Below are positions 36,914 to 46,125 of a stretch of DNA of 64,000 nucleotides, one piece after another; the stretch's first letter is position 1, and the number at the start of each line of letters is the position of its first letter. This DNA comes from Bacillus sp. SM2101 (lineage in GTDB: Bacteria > Bacillota > Bacilli > Bacillales > SM2101): NCBI RefSeq assembly GCF_018588585.1, contig NZ_JAEUFG010000007.1, positions 1 to 64,000 of the forward strand, in the 5' to 3' direction. The position numbers were made by a program, and so were the translations under genes. The notes beneath the pieces are model-generated. The model did no database searches. It saw only the letters and a list, made by a program, of their open reading frames with translations, and was not told the origin of the DNA.

Positions 36914-37786
36914 TTGAATTTAACTATTGATAAAGTAACAAAACAGTTTGGAGATAAGTTAGCAGTAAACAATGTTTCATTTGAGTTAACTGATGGAGTT
37001 TATGGATTTTTAGGAGCAAACGGTGCTGGAAAAACGACATTGATGCGCATGCTCGTTACATTAATAAAGCCGACTTCGGGTCGAATTTTATTAGATGGGA
37101 AAGATATTGAAGTGTTAGATGATGAATATCGTGACGTACTCGGTTATTTGCCTCAATACATCGGATTATATAAGAACTTTTCAGCTGAAAAGTATTTAAT
37201 GTACATTGCTGCTCTTAAAGGTATTGAGAAAAAGGTAGCAGTAAGGAAAGTTGCTGAGCTTTTAGAGGTTGTCAATTTGACAGAGCACCGTAATAGAAAA
37301 GTTGGTAAGTTTTCAGGTGGGATGAAGCAAAGAGTTGGCATTGCCCAAGCACTATTAAATGATCCAAAAGTATTAATCGTTGATGAACCTACAGCGGGTC
37401 TAGATCCTGAAGAACGCATTAGATTCCGGAATCTTCTATCATCCATTTCAAAGGACCGAATTGTTTTATTGTCAACACATATCGTTTCTGATATTGAATT
37501 CATCGCAAAAGAAATACTTGTCTTAAAAGCAGGTCAGCTCATTCATAAAGAAAAGCCAGAAGAGTTACTAGAACAAATCAAAGACTATGTATGGACAATA
37601 AATGTAAAAGAGCATGAGGTACAAGCATTTCAAGCAAAATATAAGGTAGGAAATATTATTCGTCAACAACATGAAGTTGGAATTAGAGTCATTTCTGAAA
37701 TGAAGCCTGACGAAAGAGCTATTACAGCAACTCCTAACTTAGAGGATCTCTATTTATATTACTTTGATCAGGAGGTAGCCATATGA
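36914..37786 (+). CDS. ABC transporter ATP-binding protein (BcrA/YtrB type)
   Basis: About 290 residues. I prefer the TTG at 36914, since AGAGGTG lies six bases before it. Walker A is GANGAGKT near residue 37, the Q-loop is in GYLPQYIGLY, the signature is FSGGMKQRVGIAQ near residue 130, Walker B is VLIVDEPTAGLDPE, and the H-loop is STHIVSDIEFIA. The C-terminal extension of about 80 residues is usual for exporter ATPases of the antibiotic-efflux or Na-efflux type. It overlaps the permease gene by four bases (ATGA), so translation is coupled. Since the permease is interrupted by a stop, the system may be non-functional. Confidence 0.88.
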   Translation: MNLTIDKVTKQFGDKLAVNNVSFELTDGVYGFLGANGAGKTTLMRMLVTLIKPTSGRILLDGKDIEVLDDEYRDVLGYLPQYIGLYKNFSAEKYLMYIAALKGIEKKVAVRKVAELLEVVNLTEHRNRKVGKFSGGMKQRVGIAQALLNDPKVLIVDEPTAGLDPEERIRFRNLLSSISKDRIVLLSTHIVSDIEFIAKEILVLKAGQLIHKEKPEELLEQIKDYVWTINVKEHEVQAFQAKYKVGNIIRQQHEVGIRVISEMKPDERAITATPNLEDLYLYYFDQEVAI

Positions 37787-38910
37787 AGCAGCTAGTAAAG
37801 TTTGAGCTATATAAATTATTTCGCCAAAAAGGAATTTACATTACTATGGGACTCATGTTTATCCTATTTAGTATGAATAGTCTTAGTGCTCATATTTCAA
37901 CCTCCCCATATAAGGCTCTGGAGTTAAAGAGTGATTTACAGTTAGCCGCGGAAAATTGGGAAGGCACTATTACTGAGAAGAAATTAGAAGATGCGTCAAA
38001 TATACAAGAATTGCTTACACCGAAAAGTATCGAAGGTACATTATCAGAAAAAGAAGTTGCTGAACAATTTGTGATAATGTCTTTATTTGAAAATGAAACG
38101 ATGAATAGTTTAATAATTCCTAATAGATTATCTGAACTTCAAATTAATATGAGTAACTTAAACGAGAGTGTTTTTTAGTACAAGGAAGCTTTGTTAGAAA
38201 AAAATATGTTGGTAGATTTGAATTTTGAAACATTCACCTATAGTAAAGGACCACAAGAAACAATAGGCTTTGCATATTTTTCACGATTTTTTACAAGTAT
38301 AATGATCTTAATCGGTTTAGCTACCATATTTGTGAATGAAAAGAATACGGGAATGGATCAGTTAATATATAGTAGTACACATGGTCGTCGTAAGAGTATC
38401 ACAGCAAAAATTCTCGCTTCCATCATTTACGTATTGTTTGTGATTTTGTCTTGGTTAACATTTGATGTTTTAATGAACATGTATGTTTATGGGAATGGCG
38501 GATGGGATGCTCCTGTCCAAATGATCTCACAGCATACTCCATATAATTTGACTATGTTGGAGTTTTTCCTCATTCAAACCGGTATTCATTTTCTTGTGGC
38601 TCTTGCTTTTATGACATTAGTTTTATTAGTGTCTGTGCTTTCGAAAAATACATTAATGTCGTTCATTATTAGTGCATCAATTTTTATCTTACCAACAATT
38701 TCATTTAGCATTCCGTTATGGGATTATGTGTTGAAGTATAGTTTTGCGAACTTCATAACTGCACCTGATTTTGTTAATCCGTTCCATGCAATTAATATGT
38801 TTGGCATTCCAGTCTTAGACCCATTAGTACATTATCCTGCGATTTTTCTTATTAGTATCATTTTATTGATTACTATTTACAGAACTATCAAGAGAAAGCA
38901 AATAGCATAG
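37783..38910 (+). pseudogene. ABC-2 type permease gene interrupted by an in-frame TAG
   Basis: AGGAGGTAGCCAT gives a perfect start at 37783. The N-terminal part (131 residues) has one TM (MKQLVKFELYKLFRQKGIYI start) and an outside loop. At 38176 an in-frame TAG follows ESVF, after which the same frame reads on as YKEALLEKNMLVDLNFETF and then five TM segments to 38910. The joined length of 375 residues fits ABC-2 permeases of this kind (TM1, large outside loop, TM2-6). The break removes all but one TM from the first product. A restart at TTG 38191 has no ribosome site. A decayed tail of a paralogue lies at 52555. Confidence 0.8.
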
Positions 38911-38945
38911 CAAGTTCAACAATGTGAAACTTCATTCTTTATTTC

Positions 38946-38987
38946 AGAACCAGCTACTATTGACCATATTAGCTGGTTCTATTTTTT
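38946..38987 (+). terminator. Terminator of the ABC exporter operon
   Basis: AGAACCAGCTA and TAGCTGGTTCT form an 11-bp stem followed by ATTTTTT. The hairpin at 52699 near the permease relic shares the ACCAGCTA core. Confidence 0.85.
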
Positions 38988-39106
38988 CATCATAGCTCTT
39001 ATTCCATCCAAAACTTTTAACCTTAGAAAGAGATTGAGTGAACCTCTCTATCTCTCCTTTGAATAAGTATAATACATTTGTACATTTACACTATGATCAA
39101 ATTAAA

Positions 39107-39130
39107 ACACCTTCCGTGACGAGAAGGTGT
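39107..39130 (-). terminator. Terminator of the ABM monooxygenase gene
   Basis: ACACCTTC and GAAGGTGT form an 8-bp stem with an 8-nt loop; TTTAATTT follows on the minus strand. Confidence 0.7.
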
Positions 39131-39154
39131 CGATGAATATTGTACATCCATATG

Positions 39155-39451
39155 TTACATTTCTAATTGTTTAGCATCGTAAATCTTCACATCCAGTGGT
39201 GCAATGAGATATTCTGTTGCCTTGTTCGTAAAATATGTAAAATGTTCACTAGCGTTATGGCTGTTAACAGCCTCTAAATCTTTCCAAGCTTCTACCATTG
39301 TATACACACTATCCTTTTCGGTATCTTTCATTAGGTCATAGGATATATTCCCACCTTCTGCTCTAGAGGCAGTAATTAATGAACGAATATCTTCAAGAAA
39401 TGCTTCTTCCTTCGCTGGGTTTACATGAGTCACAGCATGAATAATAATCAT
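39155..39451 (-). CDS. ABM-domain quinol monooxygenase-like protein
   Basis: 98 residues forming one dimeric ferredoxin-like ABM domain (antibiotic biosynthesis monooxygenase, YgiN type). Conserved features are IIIHAVTHVNPAKEEAFL at the start, SRAEGGNISYDLMKD in the middle, YTMVEAWKDLEAVNSH, and HFTYF near the C-terminus. Such proteins oxidise quinols or other aromatics without cofactor, or act as stress-related cofactor-free enzymes. AAAGGACGATGATTT lies before the ATG. Single-gene unit with its own terminator. Substrate unknown. Confidence 0.85.
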   Translation of the reverse strand: MIIIHAVTHVNPAKEEAFLEDIRSLITASRAEGGNISYDLMKDTEKDSVYTMVEAWKDLEAVNSHNASEHFTYFTNKATEYLIAPLDVKIYDAKQLEM

Positions 39452-39978
39452 AAATCATCGTCCTTTCCTTTTTCATTTCCTAGGTTAACTTCTTCATATC
39501 GTTATGTTATTAATATTTGTTTTGAATAATAACAACAGAACTTCTTGTGAGAAATCAGTTCAATTTTATAGATGACAACCCTACATAATTTAATTATCAG
39601 TGTAGTTAAACAACAATCATTAATTTATACACTTCTTATTTTTTTATACATTCCATAAGGGCGATTGTTCTTTATCTTGTGGTGTATGTGCTGATTTAAA
39701 TACTACAATGAATCAGATTAAATTCACATTCAATATGGCCATACTATTTAAGACGACTCTTTGTACTTCGGAGACAAAATCCTTAATTACGAGCTCCTTT
39801 ATACTTGTTTATATTTTCTATTTCTACTAACAATATTTAAATATGTAATATATAACCATAATAATTTAAATAAATTGTTTATAATAAATGAGATTTTTAC
39901 ATCATTAACAAAAAACGTGTATCTTCTATATGTATTTACTATAGAGAAAAGAGTAGCGTTGAACACTACCCCCTGTTC
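39452..39978. other. Non-coding gap
   Basis: No gene supported. An 88-codon hydrophobic frame (39761..40027) has no ribosome site and runs into the methyltransferase gene on the other strand. Confidence 0.5.
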
Positions 39979-40680
39979 CTATTTTATTATCTTGAGCATT
40001 GAATTAGCATTTTTTTGGAATTCATAGTTACTACTGAGTTCATCAACCTTATAACCTTGCGCTGTAAGGGAGTTGATGATCCTATCTATATGTTCATATC
40101 GGGTCCCTTCTAAATCTAATAAAGGAAAGATTCGAACTTCATCTTTTGTTACTCGCAATAGTTCATCTATGGTCTCTATATGGAAATCGTAATCTAATCT
40201 ATCTGCATACATAAACAGAAAATGCGCAGATAACGTTATATCAAACTGTTCATTTGCAAATGGTAATGTTGGTAATGTAGCTGAAATGTAACGATCACTT
40301 GATTGTTTCATATGGGTTGTACAGTCATATAAAGCACTTTCCCGATGCTTTCTTAAGCCATCTAGATTACCGAAATAATTCCAAATATAATTACTTTTAG
40401 CTTGTTCCATATGCTTCATTGCGTGTGCTATGTCTCTCAACCCTTTCCCTTTTAAGGCTTCAACCGAATAGTCATAGACAATATCACAAGCAGTAATATT
40501 CAAACCTACCTTTTCCCCTATTGCAGCAAAAGAGCATGCACCAGCGGGACAATCTAATATCTTTTTAGTACTTAAATCATCTTCAGAGAATGAAAACATA
40601 TCCATGTATTCTTTGAATGTTCTCCCAATGAATATAATTCTTTCTAAATCCAATTTTGTACTTTGCTCAACTATGCTCAA
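39979..40680 (-). CDS. Class I SAM-dependent methyltransferase-like protein
   Basis: 233 residues, soluble. Motif I (SAM binding) is KILDCPAGACSFAAIG near residue 40, in the variant form D-C-P-A-G-x-x. The acidic end of strand 2 is NITACDIVYD. FANEQFDITLSAHFLFMYAD near residue 145 is motif IV/post-II, and IDELLRVTKDEVRIFPLLDL is the usual motif VI region. The central insertion (about 75-130) is helical. The ATG at 40680 is preceded by ATATGAGGTGAGTTAGTTG. This group is widespread in Bacillus with no known substrate. Single gene. Confidence 0.78.
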   Translation of the reverse strand: MSIVEQSTKLDLERIIFIGRTFKEYMDMFSFSEDDLSTKKILDCPAGACSFAAIGEKVGLNITACDIVYDYSVEALKGKGLRDIAHAMKHMEQAKSNYIWNYFGNLDGLRKHRESALYDCTTHMKQSSDRYISATLPTLPFANEQFDITLSAHFLFMYADRLDYDFHIETIDELLRVTKDEVRIFPLLDLEGTRYEHIDRIINSLTAQGYKVDELSSNYEFQKNANSMLKIIK

Positions 40681-41174
40681 CTAACTCACCTCATATAACA
40701 AGAATTAGAATTATACTAACACAATATATTCAATCATGCTCGTTATTTAGTGTTGTATAATTCTAAAGTAGCATAAAATCTTTTTATTAGTAGTACAGGC
40801 TTCTATATCAGATCTATCCGTTTTTAAATAATGGACAATTTCTTCTTGCATTTCAATCTGTATCAATTAACTAAAATAACCCAGGGTTTACACTTTATCC
40901 AAAGCACAACTCCACAGTTTTAACTAATATTTATTTTTTTGTAACTAATTAGGCTTATCAAGAAAAGGTTTTATATATTTGTAGTGGGGACAAAGCAGAT
41001 AATTGCTACGAAATTTCTCAGTCTATTAGTGGAATTTTAACCTTCAATCTTTAACAACCACAATATTATGTCTGTTGGATGAAATTTGTTTTATGGAAAT
41101 TAGGTTAGAAGCTTAATAAGTTGTATGATTAGATTTGTTAGTGACAACATGTTCAAGTCAGTGACCATAACAAT
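40681..41174. other. Non-coding gap
   Basis: AT-rich sequence with no reading frame or structure that I can support. Confidence 0.5.
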
Positions 41175-41900
41175 TTACTTTGATGGTGTAGGTGACTTTG
41201 TACTTCCGTATGGTACTGTTAACAAATACACATCCTTTGTTTTATCATCTCGTTTTATAGCTAACTTTATTTCTTGCTGTGGAGGCATTTCAGTAATCAC
41301 TCTTTCTAGATCATCATATGTCGTTACGGTTTGATCATTTACTGAAGTAATGAGGTCTCCGATTCGTAGTACTTCATCAGCCGGAGTGTTTGGGACAATC
41401 TTGACGATTTCTCGCGCTTTAAAGCCTTCTCGTTCTATTTTTTTGTGCTGCATACCTATCCAGCTGTTCCAAAACAAATGTCGAATATCCTCATTGTTTT
41501 CAATAACACTTTTCATATTTCTCATGAACTGGTATTGACCGAAAGAGCTATTTTCCATTTCCATCATTCCTAAGTCTCCAGTCCATAATCCATTGAACTC
41601 TAGTGTAACTAAGCTACCGTTATTTTGAGGGGTCACTGTCCAAATTGTTCTTCCATTATTTTCATCTTCCATAATGAGTCGCTTGTTTTCCACAATTTCA
41701 ACGATTGTAGCGCTATGAGCTACACCCCATCCGTAATCTGCAGAAAATTCCCCACCGACTTTCAGCTCGATTTTACAACTTTTTGTTTCCCACTTATTGC
41801 GTTCCTCACCGATTGTTAGAGCCTTCCATACTTTTTCTGGTTTAGCATTAATAAATATCTCTCTTTTCACTGAATGATATGTTGTCACTTTAATCATCAT
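41175..41900 (-). CDS. SRPBCC (AHSA1) domain fused to a PDZ domain
   Basis: 241 residues. The N-terminal half (about 8-150) is an AHSA1-type START/SRPBCC domain: KREIFINAKPEKVWKALT, KVGGEFSADYG, TIVEIVENKRLIM and LVTLEFNGLWTGD. The C-terminal half (about 160-235) is a PDZ domain: REGFKAREIVKIVPNTPADE, LRIGDLITSVNDQTVTTYDD and QEIKLAIKRDD. No TM or signal is present. AHSA1 domains bind hydrophobic ligands and often pair with an ArsR gene, as here: the ArsR reading frame overlaps this start by 11 bases, showing coupled translation. A PDZ attached to SRPBCC is unusual in my experience and suggests binding to a protein C-terminus. Function unknown. Confidence 0.8.
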   Translation of the reverse strand: MMIKVTTYHSVKREIFINAKPEKVWKALTIGEERNKWETKSCKIELKVGGEFSADYGWGVAHSATIVEIVENKRLIMEDENNGRTIWTVTPQNNGSLVTLEFNGLWTGDLGMMEMENSSFGQYQFMRNMKSVIENNEDIRHLFWNSWIGMQHKKIEREGFKAREIVKIVPNTPADEVLRIGDLITSVNDQTVTTYDDLERVITEMPPQQEIKLAIKRDDKTKDVYLLTVPYGSTKSPTPSK

Positions 41901-42216
41901 CCTCCTCTAAATAATTTTTTAAGCTCGCAAGCTTATGATCTAATACCGCTTCTAGCTCTTGCTTCAACATCCCATATTGTTTTTGAAATATTTCCCTTTT
42001 CAAACCGTACAAACAGTATCTTCCCTCTCGTCTTTCATAAATCAACTCCTCTTCTTTTAAAATCTTTAAGTGTTTTTTAATAGCTGGTTGAGAAATATTG
42101 AACCTATTTACTATCTGAGATTGGGTTTTTTCATTATAAGATAGCATTGATAAAATGCTTCTCCTAATGGGGTCTGCAATTGCACGATAAAAATCTGTTA
42201 TCCTCACCTCCGACAT
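41890..42216 (-). CDS. ArsR-family transcriptional regulator
   Basis: 108 residues with a winged helix-turn-helix: RAIADPIRRSILSMLS, then QIVNRFNISQPAIKKHLKIL (recognition helix) and LIYERREGRYCLYGL (wing). The C-terminal helix is long and acidic (LEAVLDHKLASLKNYLEEDD). No clear metal-binding CxC motif is present, so a ligand other than a metal is likely, as in the subgroup that precedes AHSA1 genes. The start codon lies inside a dyad (42214..42235) that also contains the AAAAGG ribosome site, so self-repression is likely. Overlaps the SRPBCC-PDZ gene. Confidence 0.87.
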   Translation of the reverse strand: MSEVRITDFYRAIADPIRRSILSMLSYNEKTQSQIVNRFNISQPAIKKHLKILKEEELIYERREGRYCLYGLKREIFQKQYGMLKQELEAVLDHKLASLKNYLEEDDD

Positions 42217-42235
42217 ATAACCTTTTGGTTATATG
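42214..42235 (-). promoter_or_regulatory. Dyad overlapping start codon and RBS of the arsR-like gene
   Basis: CATATAACC and GGTTATATG form a perfect 9-bp inverted repeat around TTTT. It may be the operator of the ArsR protein, or an RNA hairpin masking the ribosome site. Confidence 0.55.
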
Positions 42236-42236
42236 T

Positions 42237-42565
42237 TAATATTACCATAATTTTCTTCATTTACAAGTGCTATTATTAAATTTTCAGAAAATACACATTG
42301 AAAAGTAATATTATTGTAAACAGATTGTATAACCATAATTTTTATAATAAACAGATTGAAATTTCTTAAGGTATGAAAATTACAGAGGAAATGATTGAGG
42401 AAAAGCATTGTGGATACCTTCAAGATGCTAATGCTATCAGTGAACACGTTATACAATCTTATGCTATAAGGTGAATAAGGTGAAGACTCACTCCACCTGT
42501 TTAGTAGATGTCGAGTAATAATCCCAAACCGTTGCTAGATTATTACCCTGTAACAACATAGACCA
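42237..42565. other. Non-coding gap
   Basis: No ribosome site or recognisable frame; a 75-codon frame here is antisense to the likely promoter of the arsR-like gene. Confidence 0.4.
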
Positions 42566-43337
42566 CTAAATGTCGGCGTTATGGTGGACCATGCTTTTTC
42601 TCCATTCTCTATATACATCAAACAAAATGTTTGCTACATTATTGTCGGACTCACTATTTTTTAACCGATTTGGAATGTTATTACCTGCTATTACGTATAA
42701 ATAAGGGGTTTTCGAGAAATGACCTAGGATACCTATATCCAAGATTAAGTCATGTAAACCACCAGTCATATGGACAAGGTATTGTTTAGGTATTTGACGA
42801 TGAGCGTCCTGCTGCCTGACCATACCTGTCATTAGTGGTATAAATATTTCGGGTTGTGTTTGATAACCATCGTAAATCTTTATTAAAATGTTAAGTAGGT
42901 CATTTATTGACCCGTAGTTTTGAGTATCTTGCGGATTTTTAGTAAGATTAAAACTATTGAAGTTTTCATCCCTTAATTTATTGTTTACTTTCTCCCAACC
43001 ACCGATGTATGAAACTATATGCTTTGCTATGACGTTATCGTGACAAGCTATCATGACTTCAATCATAGTACTTAACGGTAAAGAAGTCCTTTTTTGAAGG
43101 TGGGGGGCTGTCTTCTTTAGGGTCAAAGCTTACATGATTGATGATAGAGTTCCACGATAAAACCCCTTCTTCGATGTACTTTGCAACAACGTACCCCACT
43201 AAAACTTTACCTACTGAAGCTAAAGGTATAATAAAATCTGGATGATAAGAACAAAGTAGAGCATTCGTTTTTGTACAATAAACAACAGCACCATATTCCC
43301 CTTTATATTCTTCAAGAATATTCTTCACATTAATCAT
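42566..43337 (-). pseudogene. Class A beta-lactamase-like serine hydrolase, frameshifted
   Basis: The first frame (43337 to about 43105) starts behind GGAGAATTTAT and has the SxxK motif in IIPLASVGKVLVGYVV, ending INHVSFDPKEDS. The second frame continues PHLQKRTSLPLSTMIEVMI, then ACHDNVIAKHIVSYIGG (the SDN-like region) and MTGGLHDLILDIGILGH (KTG-like region) to 42566. The break is at a run of six C (minus strand). Five C would restore a single protein of about 257 residues. The family (PF13354) includes class A lactamases and related wall-active hydrolases; no signal peptide is seen. The run may be a phase-variable tract, a mutation or a sequencing error. Confidence 0.75.
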
Positions 43338-43547
43338 TAATAAATTCTCCTCTAAAAATAGTACAAGTTATCTTTTTTACTTGTTTTCAAATAGCTTGTT
43401 GCTTTTCGTACTTAAATATAACCACATCTATATCTTGCGGTAGTAGCATCTTTACTACTTTTTAAATTTTTGAGACCTCATTAAGCTCTTCATTCTGTTC
43501 ATTTATTTGTAAGAATAGCAACATGTTTATGAAAGGAGCCGTTTCTA

Positions 43548-43616
43548 TTGAAGAAAAGATCACTCGAATACGATTTGGATCCTTATTTTTTCCAAGTACA
43601 AAAAAAGAGAAAATAA
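43548..43616 (+). CDS. Possible 22-residue basic peptide
   Basis: TTG start behind AAAGGAG (spacing nine). Product MKKRSLEYDLDPYFFQVQKK plus two residues, ending just before the DUF2785 gene on the other strand. It may be a small protein or the truncated start of a lost gene. Weak. Confidence 0.25.
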   Translation: MKKRSLEYDLDPYFFQVQKKRK

Positions 43617-43621
43617 GGCAA

Positions 43622-44461
43622 TTAATATACAAAACTAATTTTGTTTAAAACAGTTTCAATTGTTGCAGTAAACGGTCGGCATACCTCGTTTTGCTTAAAC
43701 CTGAAATATAGGCTACGTAAAAAATTTTTACGATTAACTAACAGACAATGCTGCTGCTGAGAGTTTTTTATTTGTTCAATATTATCAAATTGCTGTATCC
43801 AGGTTGTAATCTCTTCATCACTCAAGATATTTCTCTCCATAATACTTGTTACTGCAGTAATTAGACGTTCATCCTCTTCGTTTATATATGTGTAGTCTTT
43901 AATACATACTTTTTCTTTTACAGCTTCTAGAATATCAGTTAGCTGAATTTTTTTCATAACTTTACAAATTGCTAGTTCATTAAGTGCATCTGCTAAATGT
44001 GCTGTAGAATGAGCCCATCCCTTATTTTTCACAAATCCTCGAACATCATTTTCAAGTTTTGCATAGCATAAAACATTTTTATGTACGTGAAAAATTTCTT
44101 CTTCTGTCAGCAAATTTTCTCCATTTTGATTATGATACATTACAATTGAACTAACTATTAAAATAGCAAAAGCCCTATTAAAAACCGTATCATCTCCTTT
44201 TGCCCCTATGTTATAAAACAAATGTTGATCAGACAATGACAGCTTCAATAAATCTTTTAATTGATTATCTGATAAGGCTTTTTCTCTAATCAACTGGTGA
44301 AAAAGAGAATAAATTAGTTCATCTCTTAATTCTGAATCTGTTGATCCTAGATGTTTCATCATTGCAGTTGTTAATTGATCTAAATTTACATCTACTGGTA
44401 CACTCCAGTTATTGGACTTAATTTGTAGTAGTAAAGATTTCAGCTGTTTAACTTCATTCAT
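43622..44461 (-). CDS. DUF2785 family protein
   Basis: 279 residues, soluble, mostly helical. The family signature is clear: LRDELIYSLFHQLI in the N-terminal part, then LENDVRGFVKNKGWAHSTAH followed by LADALNELA (about residues 140-170), and FLRSLYFRFKQ near the C-terminus. The repeated helices resemble HEAT-type folds. DUF2785 members are uncharacterised. A WYL regulator lies directly upstream on the same strand, but a strong terminator separates them. The regulator may still act on this gene. Confidence 0.82.
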   Translation of the reverse strand: MNEVKQLKSLLLQIKSNNWSVPVDVNLDQLTTAMMKHLGSTDSELRDELIYSLFHQLIREKALSDNQLKDLLKLSLSDQHLFYNIGAKGDDTVFNRAFAILIVSSIVMYHNQNGENLLTEEEIFHVHKNVLCYAKLENDVRGFVKNKGWAHSTAHLADALNELAICKVMKKIQLTDILEAVKEKVCIKDYTYINEEDERLITAVTSIMERNILSDEEITTWIQQFDNIEQIKNSQQQHCLLVNRKNFLRSLYFRFKQNEVCRPFTATIETVLNKISFVY

Positions 44462-44519
44462 GTAAATCCAGCTCCTTATTATTTTGTAACTTTAAATCAA
44501 ACACCCATTCATCATAACA

Positions 44520-44553
44520 AAACAACACTGACATAAACTTGTCAGTGTTGTTT
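44520..44553 (-). terminator. Terminator of the second WYL regulator
   Basis: AAACAACACTGACA and TGTCAGTGTTGTTT form a perfect 14-bp stem with a 6-nt loop, overlapping the last codons of the gene at 44542; TGTTATG follows on the minus strand. Confidence 0.75.
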
Positions 44554-45489
44554 ATATTTTTTCATGATTTGTTGACATTTTTCAGATAATTGACTTATAA
44601 GCATAGGTGGCTCAATAATCGTCACTTCATCTATATTCGTTATTGATAATCTTATAATATCATCAACATACGCCCAAAACTGTAACGTAACTATATTTCC
44701 ACAGTCTTTTACGACAGAATCTAGAAACATATAATCATGTTTAACTGTTTCATATAGGCTCTTATCCATTGATAACGTAACATTTATTTTATCGTCTTGC
44801 CCTTGCTTCTTGTTTTGCATTAATTCATCTAGTAATGTTGAAGAATATGTATTTTCTGAAATACTTATTTCCTTTATTCTGTCTAATCTAAAGCATCTAT
44901 CCTGCTTTCTTAGGTGGCAAAAACTATTAATATACCAACCACCACTATCATAAAATAGTTGATATGGAGTTACTTCTCTTTCAATCAGTACATTTGTTTT
45001 AGGTGAGTAGTACTGTATAACTATATTTTTGTATTCAAGAAAGCTATCAATAATAATTTGAATTACATCTTTCTTATAAGAACCTGGGAAAATATCATTT
45101 ATAAAAAAAGTTATTTTCTCTAATAAAGTAAGATATTTTTCCTTCTTATTGTTATCTAGGATGTTAAGTAGCTTATACTTTAATGATACGTAGTCTTCTT
45201 GCATATTCGGAACTTTAATAATTTCTCCTAACCGCAAGCTCATTAATAAATATAAGATTTCTTTTTCGTTAAAAGCAACACTTGGTATGAAATAGTTATC
45301 ATCTATTTGATAACCTCCACCAAATCCTTCTAAGGATATGATAGGTATGTTTAATTGACTAAGTGCCTCTATATCCCTATAAATTGTTCTTTCACTTACT
45401 TCAAATAGATCTGAAATTTGCTTAGCTGTTAGCTGTTCGTGTTCTTTTAATGCATAAATAATTCCAACCAACCGCTCCATCTTTTTCAT
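44542..45489 (-). CDS. YafY-type HTH/WYL transcriptional regulator, second copy
   Basis: 315 residues. The HTH_11 winged helix (1-60) includes LTAKQISDLFEVSERTIYRD. GFGGGYQIDDNYFIPS links to the middle part, and the WYL domain (about 140-220) shows VTPYQLFYDSGGWYINSFCH and FRLDRIKEI. The C-terminal WCX region contains VTLQFWAYVDD. It is related in plan to the regulator at 13507 but clearly diverged. AGGAGATTATA precedes the ATG. It probably controls the DUF2785 gene or itself; the ligand is unknown. Confidence 0.85.
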   Translation of the reverse strand: MKKMERLVGIIYALKEHEQLTAKQISDLFEVSERTIYRDIEALSQLNIPIISLEGFGGGYQIDDNYFIPSVAFNEKEILYLLMSLRLGEIIKVPNMQEDYVSLKYKLLNILDNNKKEKYLTLLEKITFFINDIFPGSYKKDVIQIIIDSFLEYKNIVIQYYSPKTNVLIEREVTPYQLFYDSGGWYINSFCHLRKQDRCFRLDRIKEISISENTYSSTLLDELMQNKKQGQDDKINVTLSMDKSLYETVKHDYMFLDSVVKDCGNIVTLQFWAYVDDIIRLSITNIDEVTIIEPPMLISQLSEKCQQIMKKYKQH

Positions 45490-45940
45490 ATATAATCTCC
45501 TATAGTTTACGAGTTTTATGTTAAAATTTTATACTTATGTAGATATAACAACAATATTTTTTTAAAAAGAGTACCAAAGCAAAGGCTTTGATTATACTTC
45601 AGCTCCTTCAAATATCGTTATTGTAATCCGATTATATCAGAGTTTCATATATGTGTAGTTATAAAAAAAGAACTGGTTATGCTATTTAAGTACATAGGTT
45701 CCGGTTTTATACCAGAACCTTCGTAATGGTTATATTATGTTTCCCAAATAAAAGCTAATAACTTGATTAACGCATCCACGATCCTCACACCTTTCCACAT
45801 CGTAATTTAAGACTCTTTTCGGTATTTATTTGCTTCTTTTTTACTAACTTAATTGAAAAAGTGGTACCACGAACCTATACGAAAAAAGCCTTATTATATG
45901 TAGATGTTATGCGATAAGGTTATATGTGATACATGATCTA
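45490..45940. other. Non-coding gap
   Basis: No gene. It contains AAGAACTGGTTATGCTATTTAAG with a partner AACCGGTTTT-like stretch near 45700 (weak hairpin) and otherwise nothing supported. Confidence 0.4.
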
Positions 45941-45970
45941 TTGTACAATTTTAAACAATTGTGATATTCT
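45941..45970 (+). promoter_or_regulatory. Predicted promoter of the antitoxin RNA
   Basis: TTGTAC (-35) and TATTCT (-10, extended by TGA) with 18-base spacing, pointing across the 3' end of the toxin gene. Confidence 0.5.
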
Positions 45971-46000
45971 AATCATAGACAAGCTGTTCTTGCATACAAT

Positions 46001-46034
46001 AAAAAAGACCGCGAGTGTCGTCACCACTCACGGT
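46001..46034 (-). terminator. Terminator of the toxin mRNA
   Basis: ACCGTGAGTG and CACTCGCGGT (minus strand) form a 10-bp stem with one G-T pair around a 7-nt loop, followed by CTTTTTTATT. Confidence 0.8.
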
Positions 46035-46078
46035 ATTGAACAATAAACGATTCCTAGAGGATCGGCTTATAGTCAAAG

Positions 46079-46125
46079 TAGACCACCCACTGCTCCGATA
46101 AAGCGTTAAGGGTGGTCTATTTTTT
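46079..46125 (+). terminator. Terminator of the antitoxin RNA
   Basis: TAGACCACCC and GGGTGGTCTA form a perfect 10-bp stem followed by TTTTTT on the plus strand, overlapping the stop codon of the toxin gene. Confidence 0.75.

Noticed and set aside
39761-40027. 88-codon hydrophobic frame
   Set aside because: Overlaps the 3' end of the methyltransferase gene on the other strand and has no ribosome site.
42229-42456. 75-codon frame upstream of the arsR-like gene
   Set aside because: Covers the likely promoter and operator of the arsR-like gene; no ribosome site.
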